A stretch of DNA of 64,000 bases from Sarcomyxa edulis (Eukaryota > Basidiomycota > Agaricomycetes > Agaricales > Mycenaceae), in NCBI GenBank assembly GCA_009761415.1, contig QUOL01000006.1:62001-126000 (forward strand), written 5' to 3'. The position numbers and the translations under genes were made by a program. The notes beneath the pieces are model-generated. The model made no database searches. It was not told the DNA's origin and was given only the letters and a program-made list of their open reading frames with translations. Every line of letters starts with the position of its first letter. Positions within the stretch are counted from its first letter, which is position 1. This document shows, one piece after another, positions 12,480 to 24,116 of the stretch.

Positions 12480-14058
12480 ATGTCTGCTATCTCGACTGTC
12501 CAGAGCTTGAACCTCGATATACACGCTGTCATACAAATCTCAGGCATAACAAGGAAGGCTAGCAACAAGTCAAAGGTCGGACAGGAGCTCAAGACGGAAT
12601 TGGCAGGTGGATGGGTGTTGAAAACTGTGCTACCTGCAGACAATGCGCTATTTGCAGACGAGGAGACCACCGTCCGCGTCTCTCTATGCAAACCCTCGAA
12701 TGTCACTGTGTCTTATGGAAACGAGTCGACAAACATTGCTACTACCTATGTGGATGTCAAGGTCATGCGGCTTCTCGTTGACCGTATAATCTGTCAAACA
12801 CATCTCCGTCTAGACTTAAGTCAATCGTCATGGAGTGGCGCATTCTCATGGGCGAAATCATGGACCTACAACTCAGATGTTCGACGTGACGATGGTTTCC
12901 GACTCCAAATCGATTTCCCTTCCACTCAGCGTCCGTCGGTCTTCCATCCTCTCGTCCTGCAAAGTTTCTCCAAATTAGCCCTAGGCTCCCAGATCAATGA
13001 TATCAAGTTCCTTGCTTTCTCGCGACGTCGTGGCATCATCAGGAAGGGTACACAGAGCCCGCTCCCCATCTATGCATCGTCCGCATTTCTCATAAATCAG
13101 AGCGAGTACTTCCGAACTAGTGAGTCGGCACTGAACCACATATGCTTCACATTGACCCATCTAATGTGCGGAAGTTTGTGGCGGTCTTGAGTTCTCTGAA
13201 GGAAAAGATGTGTCCTTCGACGAACCACCTCCTGAAACAGATATCGACGATTACGATTACGATTCAGATAGCGATATGGGCTATATAACCGAAGATGAAG
13301 ACGAACGAATTTGCCTTGGAGACTTGGAAACACCTGAAGAACCCCAAGTCGCGGGCAAAGTCGCTGCCGCAACTACTAGTAATGCAAAAGACAAGCATGT
13401 TTTGCATGGACAGATCGGGAAGGTCATCATGATCAAAGATACTGCTTATGTTACGTAAGTCCTTCAGGACCTTTCTCGCCTTGATCTATGACTTACTGTA
13501 GTAATTATAGATGGAGGGCCATGCTGTTCTTCCTGTGTACATCTCGAATTGCGTTCGCTCCACTTTCTTCACTCAAGAAAGCTCATCTGCGCTCACGCAC
13601 CGATTTCGAGCGACAAAACGGCTTCCCTCCCAAAGCTTCTGCTAAATCAATATATCGCGTAGCTGATAAGGTTTGTATACGACCTCTTTTATATATGCAT
13701 GTTATTGATACTGTGCCAGATTGGCTTGACAGATCTTTCTGCATTAGCCTTGCGCAATATCAGGGCACAACTGACAGCAGACAATGTTATGGTGGAATTG
13801 TTCTCCAACTTCACATCACGGTATTTTTTCTATCTGCATGCTAGTACATTTCATAGACTCACTTCGTCGTCGATACACAGGTACCCCGAAGTGAAAGACA
13901 TGGAGCTCCAATTTGCCTTGGAACATTGGGGTGAAATTAGGGCCTCGTCAGGCTTGCGGAACAAGATTGCCGATATTGCTAGTGGCGAGCATCCTGAATG
14001 CGTAGAAATACTGACAACCCTTCTTTCAAGGATGCTTCCGACCATACAGGACATCTAG
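12480..14058 (+). CDS. BTB/POZ domain protein, tandem copy 2
   Basis: The predicted exons are 12480-13119, 13175-13454, 13511-13670, 13720-13820 and 13881-14058, giving 452 residues. Exons 2, 3 and 4 have the same lengths (280, 160 and 101 nt) as in copy 1, so the pair arose by tandem duplication. The start MSAISTVQSLNLDIH aligns with copy 1. Family motifs are RRDDGFRLQIDFPS, IKFLAFSRRR, SPLPIYASSAFL and YFRT in the first half. VIMIKDTAYVTWRAMLFFL, FAPLSS, SAKSIYRVADKIGLTDLSAL, LFSNFTSRYPEVKD and a helical tail follow. The acidic insert holds YDYDSDSDMGYITEDEDE. All introns are GT-AG and no defect was seen, so this is the best-preserved copy of the array. Confidence 0.87.
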
Positions 14059-14566
14059 TACTCGGTACCCTCAAAGCTTTGGTAGTAGTATCGAGAGATT
14101 GACTACCCCTCCTATGTGACGTCTGCGTGAATTTCATAACACGAACGCGAAATCATTTTTTTTCCCTTATACAGTGCATGCTACTTAGCCAGAGTAGCTT
14201 GCCACATAAGTCGAGAATCGAGATACCCTGAAGACGGGGCGCAATCGACGACAGGACTCGCGTTTTCTCAAGCTAGGCGGAAGTTTTCTAGTCGACCAAA
14301 ATGGCCTGGATAGTTTGAGTTGGCGCCCATTGATCTTGGACGCGTTTGCTTGTAAGTACCTTCGATTGCTTCCGAAATCGGTTCAAATGTCCACTGATCT
14401 AGCTATTTTGGCCGGTACCTGAGACAAAATTGTCTACGCCAATCAGGAGATGCCTCACCTTGGCCTCACCCGCCCCGCATTGCTGTCTTCAATCCTCGTG
14501 GCCACCACCTGGCGTGCTGATATCCATACCTAGTGCAGCTTCAATGAAACACAGCCAGTATCTCTA
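14059..14566. other. intergenic, between BTB copies 2 and 3
   Basis: About 510 bases without an ORF worth naming. They hold the 3' flank of copy 2 and the upstream region of copy 3. Confidence 0.4.
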
Positions 14567-15940
14567 ATGTCTACCATTGCAGTCTCCGCTCCCAACTCTC
14601 CACGCGCAATGTGCCAATCATCTCTCGAAGTGTCTCATTTTGATCTGCACGCTGTCGTCGCTCTGAGGACGGTATCGGCTCTGTCATCGTCGACCAATCC
14701 CACGGAAATAGGAGGTTACTGGCGCATTCACCTCGACGTTCCAGCTGTAGGAGACGTCGAGAACAAAATCTGGCTCTACCGCAATAGGAACAAATCTTCT
14801 GGGAAGGTTGACTTCACCGACGCCATCGTTGAATTCAAAACCAAGCGCCTCTTCGACGAGGAGGTTATCTGCAAAAAAACGTATACCTGGGTGAACACTG
14901 TATCTTCCTCCCAGACTTTCTCATACCCGTTTTGGGACAAGATTTGGTTGAACAACCCAGATGTTCGACGTGACGACGGCTTCCGACTGGAAATCAATAT
15001 CAAATCAGCACCGACTTTCCGAAAAACAGCATTACCATCTATTATCCTTCGTGCAATATCGCAGATCTCCACACAGGTCAGGGCGTGGACATCAACTTGA
15101 AGTTCTTCGCTTTCTCGCGTCACTTGCGCAGAGACAACGGCACAGGTGCTCAGGATCCACTCCCCATCTATGCAGCATCTACACTCCTGAGTAACTCAAG
15201 CGACTACTTCAGAACCAGTAAGTTGACAACTACATCCTTGGGGGATCGAAACTGACAATGATCGTTTGGCACGAAGTCTGCGAATCTCAGGGATTTTTAG
15301 AGGCAAGAGCTGTAGATTATGACGAACTACCTTTTGAAAGAAAGGTTGATGAATACGACTACGATTCAGATAGCGATCTCAGCTATTGCAGTGACGGAGA
15401 GGATGATATTGATGGTGCTGATCAAAGCAGTAGCGGTAAAACTAGAGACAACGATGAAGAATCACCCGTTGATGTAGCTTCCAATACATATCAGGGGCCT
15501 AGTAGTGTCAATGCCCTGAAGGTTTGTGGCAAAGATTCTTCTCCTAGACGTACCGTCAAGGTCATAACCATCAAGGATACTGCCTACATTACGTGAGCTC
15601 CCATTTTCCTTCATTTTTGTCAAGCTGATATTTAGGCGTCGCAGCTGGAAGGCCATGCTGTTTTTCGTGTGCACCTCTGAGGTAGCATTTGCACCCCTTT
15701 CCTCGTGCAATACTGCAGGCTTACGGCGACGCAATATGTTCGAACGACAAAATGGGTTTCCCCCTAAAGCCTCGCCCAAGTCTATTTTTCAGAGCTGCTA
15801 CAATATTTCGAAGACCTAATATGACTATCTTAGCTACTTTGCTTGGCTGCTTTGCTCGAATAGACATAAATTATCTTGGATTGGTACGAGAGATATATCT
15901 GTGTAGATTGATGACAACCAACGTAGATTTCGACGACTGA
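14567..15940 (+). pseudogene. BTB/POZ paralogue, tandem copy 3, decayed
   Basis: The first exon begins MSTIAVSAPNSPRAM and keeps the paralogue motifs SHFDLHAVVAL and RRDDGFRLEINIKS. Around 15060-15085 the frame is lost. LRAISQIS is in one frame, while GVDINLKFFAFSRH and DPLPIYAASTLL continue one frame over, with no intron long enough to bridge them. Exon 2 is intact, with the acidic motif YDYDSDSDLSYCSDGEDD and ITIKDTAYIT. So is the next exon (WKAMLFFVCTSEVAFAPLSS). After PKSIF, at about 15787, the frame is lost again: the expected IYRLADK sequence is scrambled and the C-terminal helices end in stops near 15818-15940. Two independent breaks point to a pseudogene. A short expressed N-terminal product cannot be excluded. 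Confidence 0.75.
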
Positions 15941-15973
15941 GTATCACCATAAATCCTTAAGGACGTACAGGGT

Positions 15974-16733
15974 TTACGCTTTAAGCTCCCAGCTGACACC
16001 ACACCCACACCCACTGCCCTTCGATTGCGGATTATCCATTACACGAAAGCTGCTTCCAATGAGTTCCGTTGCAAAGTCAATGGACGAGCCATTCAGAAGC
16101 GAAAGAGAGATAGCGTCGACCAGAAGATTAGCCGGACGGATCGTCGGGTGTGTGAAATGGCTAAACAAGGAGTAATTGCTTTCATGGAAAAAAACAATCG
16201 ATATTGACTGGATTACTCACAAATCATCTATTGCGCGAGTCTTCGCAAGCTCCATTTTGTATTGATATCCATGGCATCCACCAGACTCCACGGATATGCG
16301 TAAAGCAGCGCCTGGATTCTTCTCTCGTGCAGCAATGGCTCTCAGTTGCTAATAATCATCCATTTGCGCACGAGTTCAACACTTGTCGGTGACTGAGAGA
16401 CCTGACTAATTTGCTTACCTCTGCAGCACGATCTGTAAGGGCTAAGCGAATATCTTTGAGTGGTGGAAGGTCGACTTCTATCTCTTCTTCCTCGATCTGC
16501 TCCGGCGTTGGCGAAGATAATAGAAGCGTTGGAACTGGGATCGGATGTGCAAGCTGCACACTATATGGTCTTCGTATCGTTGTCGTAAACGGGGCAGCAC
16601 GCGAAGACCAAGGTTGGAAATCTCGGGTGGTCAGAAAAGCAGAAGAAAACGAAAACCGTGGGTGATGTCTGTATGGACACTGAAAGACTCTGAGTTGAGT
16701 AGATCGAGCGAAGAGAGAAGTCCTGGTCGACAT
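15974..16733 (-). CDS. ISA2: mitochondrial iron-sulfur cluster assembly protein ISA2 (A-type)
   Basis: This is an A-type Fe-S assembly factor that acts with Isa1 and Iba57 in the mitochondrial matrix to mature [4Fe-4S] proteins. The predicted exons are 16733-16419, 16348-16221 and 16160-15974, giving 209 residues. The ATG at 16733 gives an Arg/Ser-rich mitochondrial presequence (MSTRTSLFARSTQLRVF), and the more upstream in-frame ATGs lack this. The conserved core follows with LPPLKDIRLALTDRAAEQLR, ALRISVESGGCHGYQY, LLVDAISLSLLNGSSIDFATEL and the C-terminal GSGCGCGVSWEL. The three ligand Cys (SGGC and GCGC) are present. The poorly conserved N-terminal third is normal for fungal homologues. The gene lies convergent with the decayed BTB copy 3. 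Confidence 0.92.
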
Positions 16734-17884
16734 GGTGGTTCGTGGCTGAGAGTGTGATTCGGCAAACTCCGAAGATACATATCTTGACGCCACTTTTTCA
16801 ACTTCAAGCTTCATGGTCGTTTCTCCGTGTCCACAAAGTTCAACGTTCAGGTTCATACAGATGGACATACTCGCAGGTGTAGTGATTCAATAAAAGTGCA
16901 AGTTAGTCACTTTCATCGCATTCTGCCAAAAGATTAAGACGCCCCTTCCCGAACTTCACCCGGATTTTACATCTTGACGAATTCCGAACGAATTGGTATT
17001 ACAATCTCGTCACCATCTCTCGTGAAGACAGTAAGTCTCCGGCGGCCTTCCAAATGGTTCCCTTTGATCTCATGACCCCACCTGTAGGTACAGATTCTTC
17101 GTAGATATTGGACACCCGGATCCCCTCCTCAGGCTACCTCTTCTCAAATCTTTAGAAACACTCCGACAAGGGAGTGCTTCTGATCCCCAGAATCTTGCTT
17201 CTATGCTTCATGTCGCGTCACCGCATCACCTGGTGATCGGCCCTGCACCATTGCGTACTTATCAAGAGCTCACATCTACCTCATATGACCTCCTGTCTGC
17301 AATTCCGGGAATCATAATCTCCACTACACCGTTACTGCTTTCCTGGATTCAGTCTTTTCATGCTAGATGGGGACGTTCTTACTTTCATATAGCTTCCGCT
17401 GCCCCAATCGATTACCTCGGATCCTTGGGTCAGATATCATCTACTTTCTTTCGTCCTCGACTTCGGATATTCACCCACCGGTGATGCTGGTCATCGGCCT
17501 CTGTGCGCTGTTAACAAGCTATATGATACACCGGTATTCTATCAGCATGCCTGATGACTTTTTCGTCCCGATGCTGCACTCTTCAATCTTCAATCTCGAC
17601 GGAAGGTCAGGTTTCACTGTCATGATTCGTTGAAAAATGAACTACTGGAGCTACTCAGACACAACATCGGGTTTCAAACCTTCGGTAGTCCATTCGATGA
17701 AACCGATATTCGAACAATACTCGAATGGAATACTTGACTCTGTACCACAAGGTCATACAATACATGTATTCTATTTTGTCGACTACTTCTGCCTCAGAGT
17801 ATCGAACTAGGCTAAGTTGGCCTGTTTTCACAGAATTTTCACGGAGCGAACTTTTGAGGAGCCACTGGCCACTTTCACTAGGAC
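16734..17884. other. intergenic with a coding-like relic at about 16960-17490 (+)
   Basis: On the plus strand an open stretch reads FTRILHLDEFRTNWYYNLVTI and, after a possible intron (17031-17090), RFFVDIGHPDPLLRLPLLKSL and on to LGSLGQISST near 17440. The amino-acid composition is protein-like and the intron has good GTAAGT and CTGTAG ends. However, the joined frame is off by one, no start codon is evident, and a stop at 17482 cuts it. It is probably the remnant of an unrecognised gene. Confidence 0.35.
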
Positions 17885-20229
17885 TCAAAAAGTTCGATGA
17901 TGGGACCAGAAACGTTGCGAGAACGGATTATATACCCCAAGGTAGGCAGGAAATATTATAGACAGCAATAATAGCCTAAGCCAAGAATGGAGCGTATCTT
18001 CACAATCCCTCTTGGTTTCTGAGTTGTAAAGTCTGCAAAAAGAAAGGGGCGTCAGGGTATATGACTTCCTCATGCAGTTGCGAAACGCGATTTTTTTCTG
18101 AGGCGAGATCCAATTTGATAGAAGATGAACCTATGTGAATGCATGAGACATGTTTCGAATCAGGATTCTCAGTGGCGATGGAGAGGAGATCACTCACGGT
18201 AAGGGAGCCATGATAGTAGTGAGACCTGCAAGTAGGGCCGTCGCCCCGACCGTACCGAGTCTCGCGTACATGGCACGAGCGAACAACGGGAACACTGCGG
18301 CGAACGTAGATCGTACCGCGCTATTGCTCGCCATAGCGGACGCAGCGATGGGGCGATAAGCAGTGACTAGATACGTGAAGGTCGATGTGAAGACAAAGTA
18401 TATACCCGATCCGAACGGTACGCTAGCGATTATAGGGACCATCCAATGTACATGTGGATATGTCGTGAACGCCAGCCAGAACAGACCTAAAATTGCTTCC
18501 GTCAATGAACCGAAGAAATCAAGTTTGGTGAACAAAATAGTCACCGATGGGAACCAGAACGGCTCCGACCTGGCCCATGATAAGCCTAATTTCTGGGGGA
18601 GGGTGTCCTTCATGTTTCGCAGATTCCCGTTTGAATAGTCTAGATGATATTTGATCAAAAAAGTGGGGGTAAGAGACGGAACTTTGCGAATTTGAACTAA
18701 GTCAAGTGGTCTGAACATACCGGTTCCAGTAGGGTTGAGATGAAATGGCCAGGATCATACCGAGACCTATACCGAGGAAGGCCATTCCAGTCGATTGTAC
18801 GTTGAAGTGATGACCATCTTCAAATATTATAGGGAACGCTTGAAAGGCCAGGTAAAGAATTCCAAGAACCAGAGCGGACCTTTTCAATGATTATCAGCAT
18901 CTTGAGACGTCATTTCACGGGCGGAACATACCATATGTTCAATAGTAGTGCCATACGATCGAAGAACATAAGTTCTGCCTCAATGAATCAGATGATGATC
19001 AAGACAAATTATACAGCTACTCACGGAAAGGTCTATAACAGCTTACAGCAATGGCCTGTACCAGATCCTTGTCTTGTTTCTCAAGAGGAGCCCAATATCG
19101 AGAGTCTCCCGTAGACTTTCGAGCCCTAATAGTACGGTTAACTCGTGGAAACGAAAGACTTAGTATGTGATAATAACCTATGAGCTTTGGTCTTCAATAT
19201 GGCCGGCACATACGTCTCTGGAACAAACTAGGGCAAGTCATAATCATAGAAAGTGGTGAGACCCATCAAGATTACGCACCAAAAAAAGTGCCACCCATTC
19301 TGCAAAGGTCCAGGCTAATTGGACGCGATAAGTCCATCGCCAGTGCAAATTCTATATGGAGATTAGCAACCCATGGTGTCAAAAAGCACTCATAACCGGC
19401 TCTGACCTGATTGATGAATCTGAGATAGATATTCAGCGAGTGTCAATAAAAGCTACCTGGGACAACTGACGTACCCGCTTATCAGGGGGCCGACAACTGG
19501 ACCAATAAATGGAGAAATCGTGTACAGAGCCATGGGACTGAGGTGCCGATCGTGAGTCGTTCTGATACGATAGGAGAACGACAAACAATTCTCACTTTGC
19601 AACTGTTGCATTAGAGAACAAGTCACTGACACTTCCTCCTGCAACACTGAGAAACGCAGAGCCACAGAATCCAGTCACGAATCGAAATACAAGGAAAACG
19701 GCTGTTTCGGATGGTCAGGCAGTCGTAGAGAAGATCAAGCCATACTCACCGATATTGGGCGCAAAGGCGACGGGCCATGAGAATATAAAAAACAGAGCGT
19801 ACGAAACGCGGTAAACAATATTCCGTCCGTAAACCTCGGATAGAGGGCCAACGAGCAAAGGGCCAAGCCCCAATCCTTCGACGAAAAGACTGATCGATAG
19901 GATGGTGACCTCGTGGGAGACATGGAACTGTTGTGCGACTCCTTGCTCTGTAAAGGTAGCCTGAGGGAAAGAGTAGGGTCAAGAAAGGTATGTGTTCCCA
20001 TCCACAGTACAGGACATACCACGGAAGAACCGCAAGTAACACATAGAGAAGCGGAGCTTATCAGAATGACGGCAATCCACTTCCTGAGAGGTGATAGCTG
20101 TTGGGGGTCGTCCTGAGGGTCTAATAAAACCTCGTAAGGGTCGGTGTCGGAGACAGGGTCGGCCTCTTTGATCCCACGGTCTTCCAGATCTGGGGGCCGG
20201 ATGCAGGTCGTTGAAGACTGCAAAGACAT
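17885..20229 (-). CDS. MFS transporter, DHA1 type (copy A)
   Basis: A 12-helix drug:H+ antiporter-like major facilitator of the fungal polyamine/multidrug DHA1 group. The start MSLQSSTTCIRPPDL at 20229 is followed by the cytosolic motif DDPQQLSPLRKW and TM1. Motif A reads GPLSEVYGRN, followed by FRFVTGFCGSAFLSVAGGSVSDLFSNATVA and PMALYTISPFIGP, GPLISG, ETYVPAILKTKA, YWAPLEKQD, ALVLGILYLAFQAFPIIF, EIRLIMGQVGAVLVP and AYRPIAASAMASNS. Some eleven short introns are shared in position with copies B and C. The final exon is odd. After TTIMAPLP the paralogues end in a short FIFYRxGxxLR tail. Here the next plausible exon reads LYNSETKRDCEDTLHSWL and continues ~30 hydrophobic residues. The coding end at 17885 is therefore uncertain. 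Tandem CACGTG sites lie about 215 bp upstream. Confidence 0.8.
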
Positions 20230-20437
20230 AGGACGAACGGCTATGATACTGAGTCGTATGAAGCGAAGTGAAGTTAGTTAAGCGTGGAATTCTCGTGGAT
20301 TTACAAGGGGTTAATCTTCTCGGTCGACCCACCTGAAGGCGTGTGGCCCACTCTCTTCATTTTGTCAAATCTTAGGTCAGAAGCTCAAAATTAGGAACGG
20401 AGCGGCATCTAGCGTTTTACCGCCGGCACATACCGCA

Positions 20438-20461
20438 ACGTGGACCACGTGGACCACGTGG
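20438..20461. promoter_or_regulatory. tandem CACGTG (E-box) pair
   Basis: Two perfect CACGTG palindromes at 20446-20451 and 20455-20460 lie in a 9-bp tandem repeat (unit GTGGACCAC), with a half copy just before. The site lies about 215 bp upstream of the DHA1 transporter A start. CACGTG is the canonical bHLH (for example Cbf1/Pho4-type) site. A regulatory role here is inference. Confidence 0.35.
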
Positions 20462-23283
20462 CCCTGACTCAACTTCCAAACTTTTATATCTCTGCAGCTG
20501 CGTACTTACTGCTAGATTTTCTTTCTGAACGACGACTAGGACATATAGACCGGCATCGTGTAGCTCAAAAAAAAGTTCACGTGAGTGCTCCAACATGTAG
20601 AGGTACAGTCGCATATGACTCTGCCCGTTATTTTTTCGTGATCAGATCCTCGCCAGACTGATATGTTATATCGACCCGATATCTCCCCCTTCGACGTGTT
20701 TCCTGGCTCGAAAAAACATCGGTAATGACTCAAGAGGCTGGAAATATCAAAGATCCATGAAATCCATGAAATATTTTTGCTATCGATGAATGAGGGCGCG
20801 CTGACTTCATTTTCTTGTCAGAAGTAGAGTCATATCATCACGGAGAGCTTCATCCATGGATGGGACCACGAACCCTAGACGGTGATACCTGGTGAGTCTT
20901 GCTTTTTTTATATGTGCTATCAAATGCCAAGACGTGATGCGTTTGGATCTCCCTAGACGGGCAAAGACTGACATATCACACGTATGTACATGAATCGTGC
21001 CCCTCACAATCAACGGGCAACATATAGACTGATTCACAATTTTAATTGCTAGTGTCATAGTCCCGATGATGTCGTGGTCTGATTGGGTTAAACAGTGCCT
21101 TGCTTTGTTGGGCGTCACCTCATCACACAGTCGCGTCCCTTTCTCGTTAGTACTTACTCCAAGGTGCGTTCTTTTCCAGGCTTTCTCCATCAGACTACGA
21201 GCATGATAATGGACTTCGCGGTAATCCATGAAGATACCGTGATGGAAACTTGACTCAGGGTTGGCGGGCCATTTTTGCCCTTTTCCGTTAGCTTTCCGAG
21301 ATAAAATCCTACGACTGAAAAGGTGAGCCGTTGCCTTTTTTTGAGGTGTTAAGTAACGCATCAATTATCCAAGATTATTGGATTCTTTGTATTCCTCCTA
21401 AGACCTGGTAAGATTCATGATTTCATATCTATCGTATCATCAGCCATTCACTGAGCCCTCTTTTCTCAGCGCAGATGTAGACAGCACGTTCATAATACGC
21501 GTTAGTAAGAAGCTCGATCATGCATAATCTATAAGTACGCGTGTGCCACTATTATTTCTTGGGGGAGTGATCTCAATCCGACTCGGATCCTTCGATCAGG
21601 CTTGCCTCCCATACGGTATCAAAACAAGACACCTACAAAAAATACCCTTCGATTGGTTTACTCGGATCCAAACGCCACCAAATCAGACGGTGGGAGAAAG
21701 TCCAAAAGGTTCAATGCACTCGCGTATTACATGGTGGACCCACGAATGTCGTTTTGAGAGGCAGCTAAATATTCATCTGCAGATCGAGAAATTTCAGGAG
21801 AAGAAAAAGAGTACAACCCCTTCCAACGTATGCCCGACGCCACTGTACATACCTGAGCTGGGTCCAATCTAATATTGCTGTCTTTTCACTCCTTGTAATT
21901 CGGCGACCGCAACTGACTCGCCTCACACTTCTCTTATAGATTTGACCGAAGGTGCGCTGTACGGGCTCCGTCGCTGCCCTTTCTCGGAGTGGCGCTTTCA
22001 TCAGTTTCGACCCAGAGCCGGACCTCCTGTTTCCTGATGTAAGAGTTCGAGTCTCTGTTCTGGACATCATATGAGAGGTCCATCTCCGAAGTGAGCCAGA
22101 TCTCTCGTTACTCAGGCTCCTCGCTCGAAGGACCATTCGGCGTTGATCATGAGCATTGTGGTCAAATTCGGGAATTGGCCCCAGAAATTCAACTAAATCT
22201 AGACAAATATACCGGCGTCTATTCAGGGCGCTACGATATTTCTCAAGTCTTTCCAAATCGGGACACGGGCAGTGCTCGGGCGTCACGGTTGGTTTCTACG
22301 AGCCATGCCCACCATCTCCACAACGCCAGCGTCCGTCACTAGTATTGCACAGCTGGGGTCAATGCGAATAAGCAACGGTATCATCGGCCTGCATCTGTCC
22401 ACTTGGCAGGCCGAGCTCTTCATGCCTCACGCAAGAGACTTCTGATTGACAATTATCATTTCGTTTCTGATATAGGTCCCTGTGTTCCGTCTGGCAATGC
22501 TCGACACGACAAGGGTGGATCACCAAGCATTGCCCATGCCAATCCGTAGCTCAGGATTGACTAATTCTACATGGCATTCAGTCCTCCTGTCCCCGTTTCC
22601 GCTCTCAACATTAGTACCCGGTCCTTCGCTAGCGAGTCCGCTTCTGGAATGTGGCCTGGTCTTGCACGGATCTCTACAATATACTCACCACATGCATCGG
22701 ACACCGCGTCGCGTCCCCGGGCTGTTTTGATGTGAGCGCGAGAAACACTCGATTGAGAATCAGGTATACAATTTGGTGAGTAAATCAGATGCGACTCGCA
22801 GATGATTTTACGGAAACCTCGTGAGATAGGGATGGATTTGGAAGGTTGTCGCAAATTCATCACTATTCGCTAATATCCTGGCATCATTGGTACGCGTGGA
22901 CTCGAGCCCAGGACCTGTTCCGTGTGTGTCTCTGTTACAAGCCACAATCCCAATCTCCTGCCGGATTTTTGGCTCTATGGACAAGCATCTGCGTGGGTTG
23001 TTCTAGAGATGAATCACCTTCGAGAAGAATGCTTATCGATAGACCCGAGGTATGTTCGCTTTAAGCTTTTTCTAGTCCCATAGCTTATTTCTTCGACGAG
23101 TAGCTTTACGACGAAGGTTTGACAGCTACCTCGACCATGCGGCGCTTTCGTCTATCAAACAGAAAGGCGTTATTGAAGAGTTGGGAGTGAGCCGATCAAT
23201 GCGTTTCAGGTATACGCACGATGGCATACTTGGAAATTACGTTACAGTCCCATAAAATATATGAGATTGAGAGGATATGTGGT

Positions 23284-23308
23284 GGGTAAGGGGGTATGGG
23301 GGTATGGG
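23284..23308 (+). other. potential G-quadruplex motif
   Basis: Four runs of 3, 5, 5 and 3 G are separated by the 3-nt loops TAA, TAT and TAT, which fits the G3+N1-7 quadruplex rule. It lies on the plus strand just beyond the 3' end of the minus-strand hypothetical gene. Confidence 0.6.
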
Positions 23309-23356
23309 ATTTCGAAGGTACAATTGGGAAATTCGTCGATTGTATACATCGCCTAA

Positions 23357-24116
23357 CTAAAGTTTCCAGTACTCGATGCTCACGAGAGCCCTCTCGAACG
23401 GGAACTCTCCACCCCACGTTTTCACGTCTGCAAGACTATCGTTGACTGCCGATCGCAGTTGTGCGACTGTGGCACGCGCTGCCTCGAAATCTGTAACGCG
23501 TCCACCCTCTACTTCTTCCTTCGAACTCTGTAAACAAAAAACACGTCAATCTGTGTCCCGACGCGTTTCAAGAAGTTATACACACCTGGATAGCTTGGCC
23601 AATGTCCGAATCTATAACAGATACTATATCCGCCATTTCACTGTTTTCGTCCCATTGAATGCCGACCGTAGCTCTGACCACTGACGTCAGGACTCCAAGG
23701 CTGGCGAATCCCATTCCAGCTCCATATAATGATCGCGCACGAGTCAATGTCTCCCTCAGCTGTGGGGTGGGTCCTCGTATCGTGAAGAGTGTGCATGAGG
23801 ACGATGGAGCTTTGGCGTTCAATGCTAGTCGCGATCTTGCAGTGCTGGTGAATTTAGTAGCTAGATCCGGAGGGCTGGATGCCAGCAAGTTGCGGACGAT
23901 AGAACGTAGGCTAGAGTGGAATGTGAGTGGATGTTCTTGTGTGTAGAGATGGATTTACTACTAACTCATCGATGGTCACATTGGCAATCAACGTATCGAC
24001 CATGAGATTTCTAGGAAGTAGGATCAGTTAATGTGAGTAAGATAGGGGGTATACGTGAGAACTCACACATGGCCAAGTGCTGGACGACCTTGGACTAGAG
24101 TTTGAGGAGCAGGCAT
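23357..24116 (-). CDS. conserved-looking hypothetical protein
   Basis: Predicted start at 24116 (MPAPQTLVQGRPALGH). Removing three short introns gives about 200 residues. The protein continues NLMVDTLIANVTIDDLRSIV, LLASSPPDLATKFTSTARSRL, LYGAGMGFASLGVLTSVVRATVGIQW and MADIVSVIDSDIGQAIQ. It ends with FEAARATVAQLRSAVNDSL and FPFERALVSIEYWKL at the TAG at 23357-23359. All intron boundaries are good GT-AG with consistent phase, which supports a real gene. The middle (GAGMGFASLGVLTSVVRA) could be a short hydrophobic helix. I do not recognise the family and propose no function. A G-quadruplex-type motif lies about 50 bp downstream of the stop. Confidence 0.65.

Larger units (their letters stand above)
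20230..23356. other. 3.1 kb gene-poor stretch
   Basis: I find no gene that holds together. The longest ORFs are 20807-21364 (-), 185 codons, and 21765-22286 (-), 173 codons, Arg-rich. Neither has a recognisable domain, splice extension or a partner exon. On the plus strand, 22091-22371 and 22482-22730 are similar orphan frames. A tandem E-box pair (20446-20460) is listed separately. Confidence 0.35.

Noticed and set aside
20807..21364. 185-codon ORF (-), the longest in the 20-23 kb gap
   Set aside because: It has no domain, no signal peptide, no splice partners and an average composition. Chance is the simpler explanation.
21765..22286. 173-codon Arg-rich ORF (-)
   Set aside because: Arg/Ser-rich frames opposite CG-containing sequence are common. 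No motif or exon structure was found.
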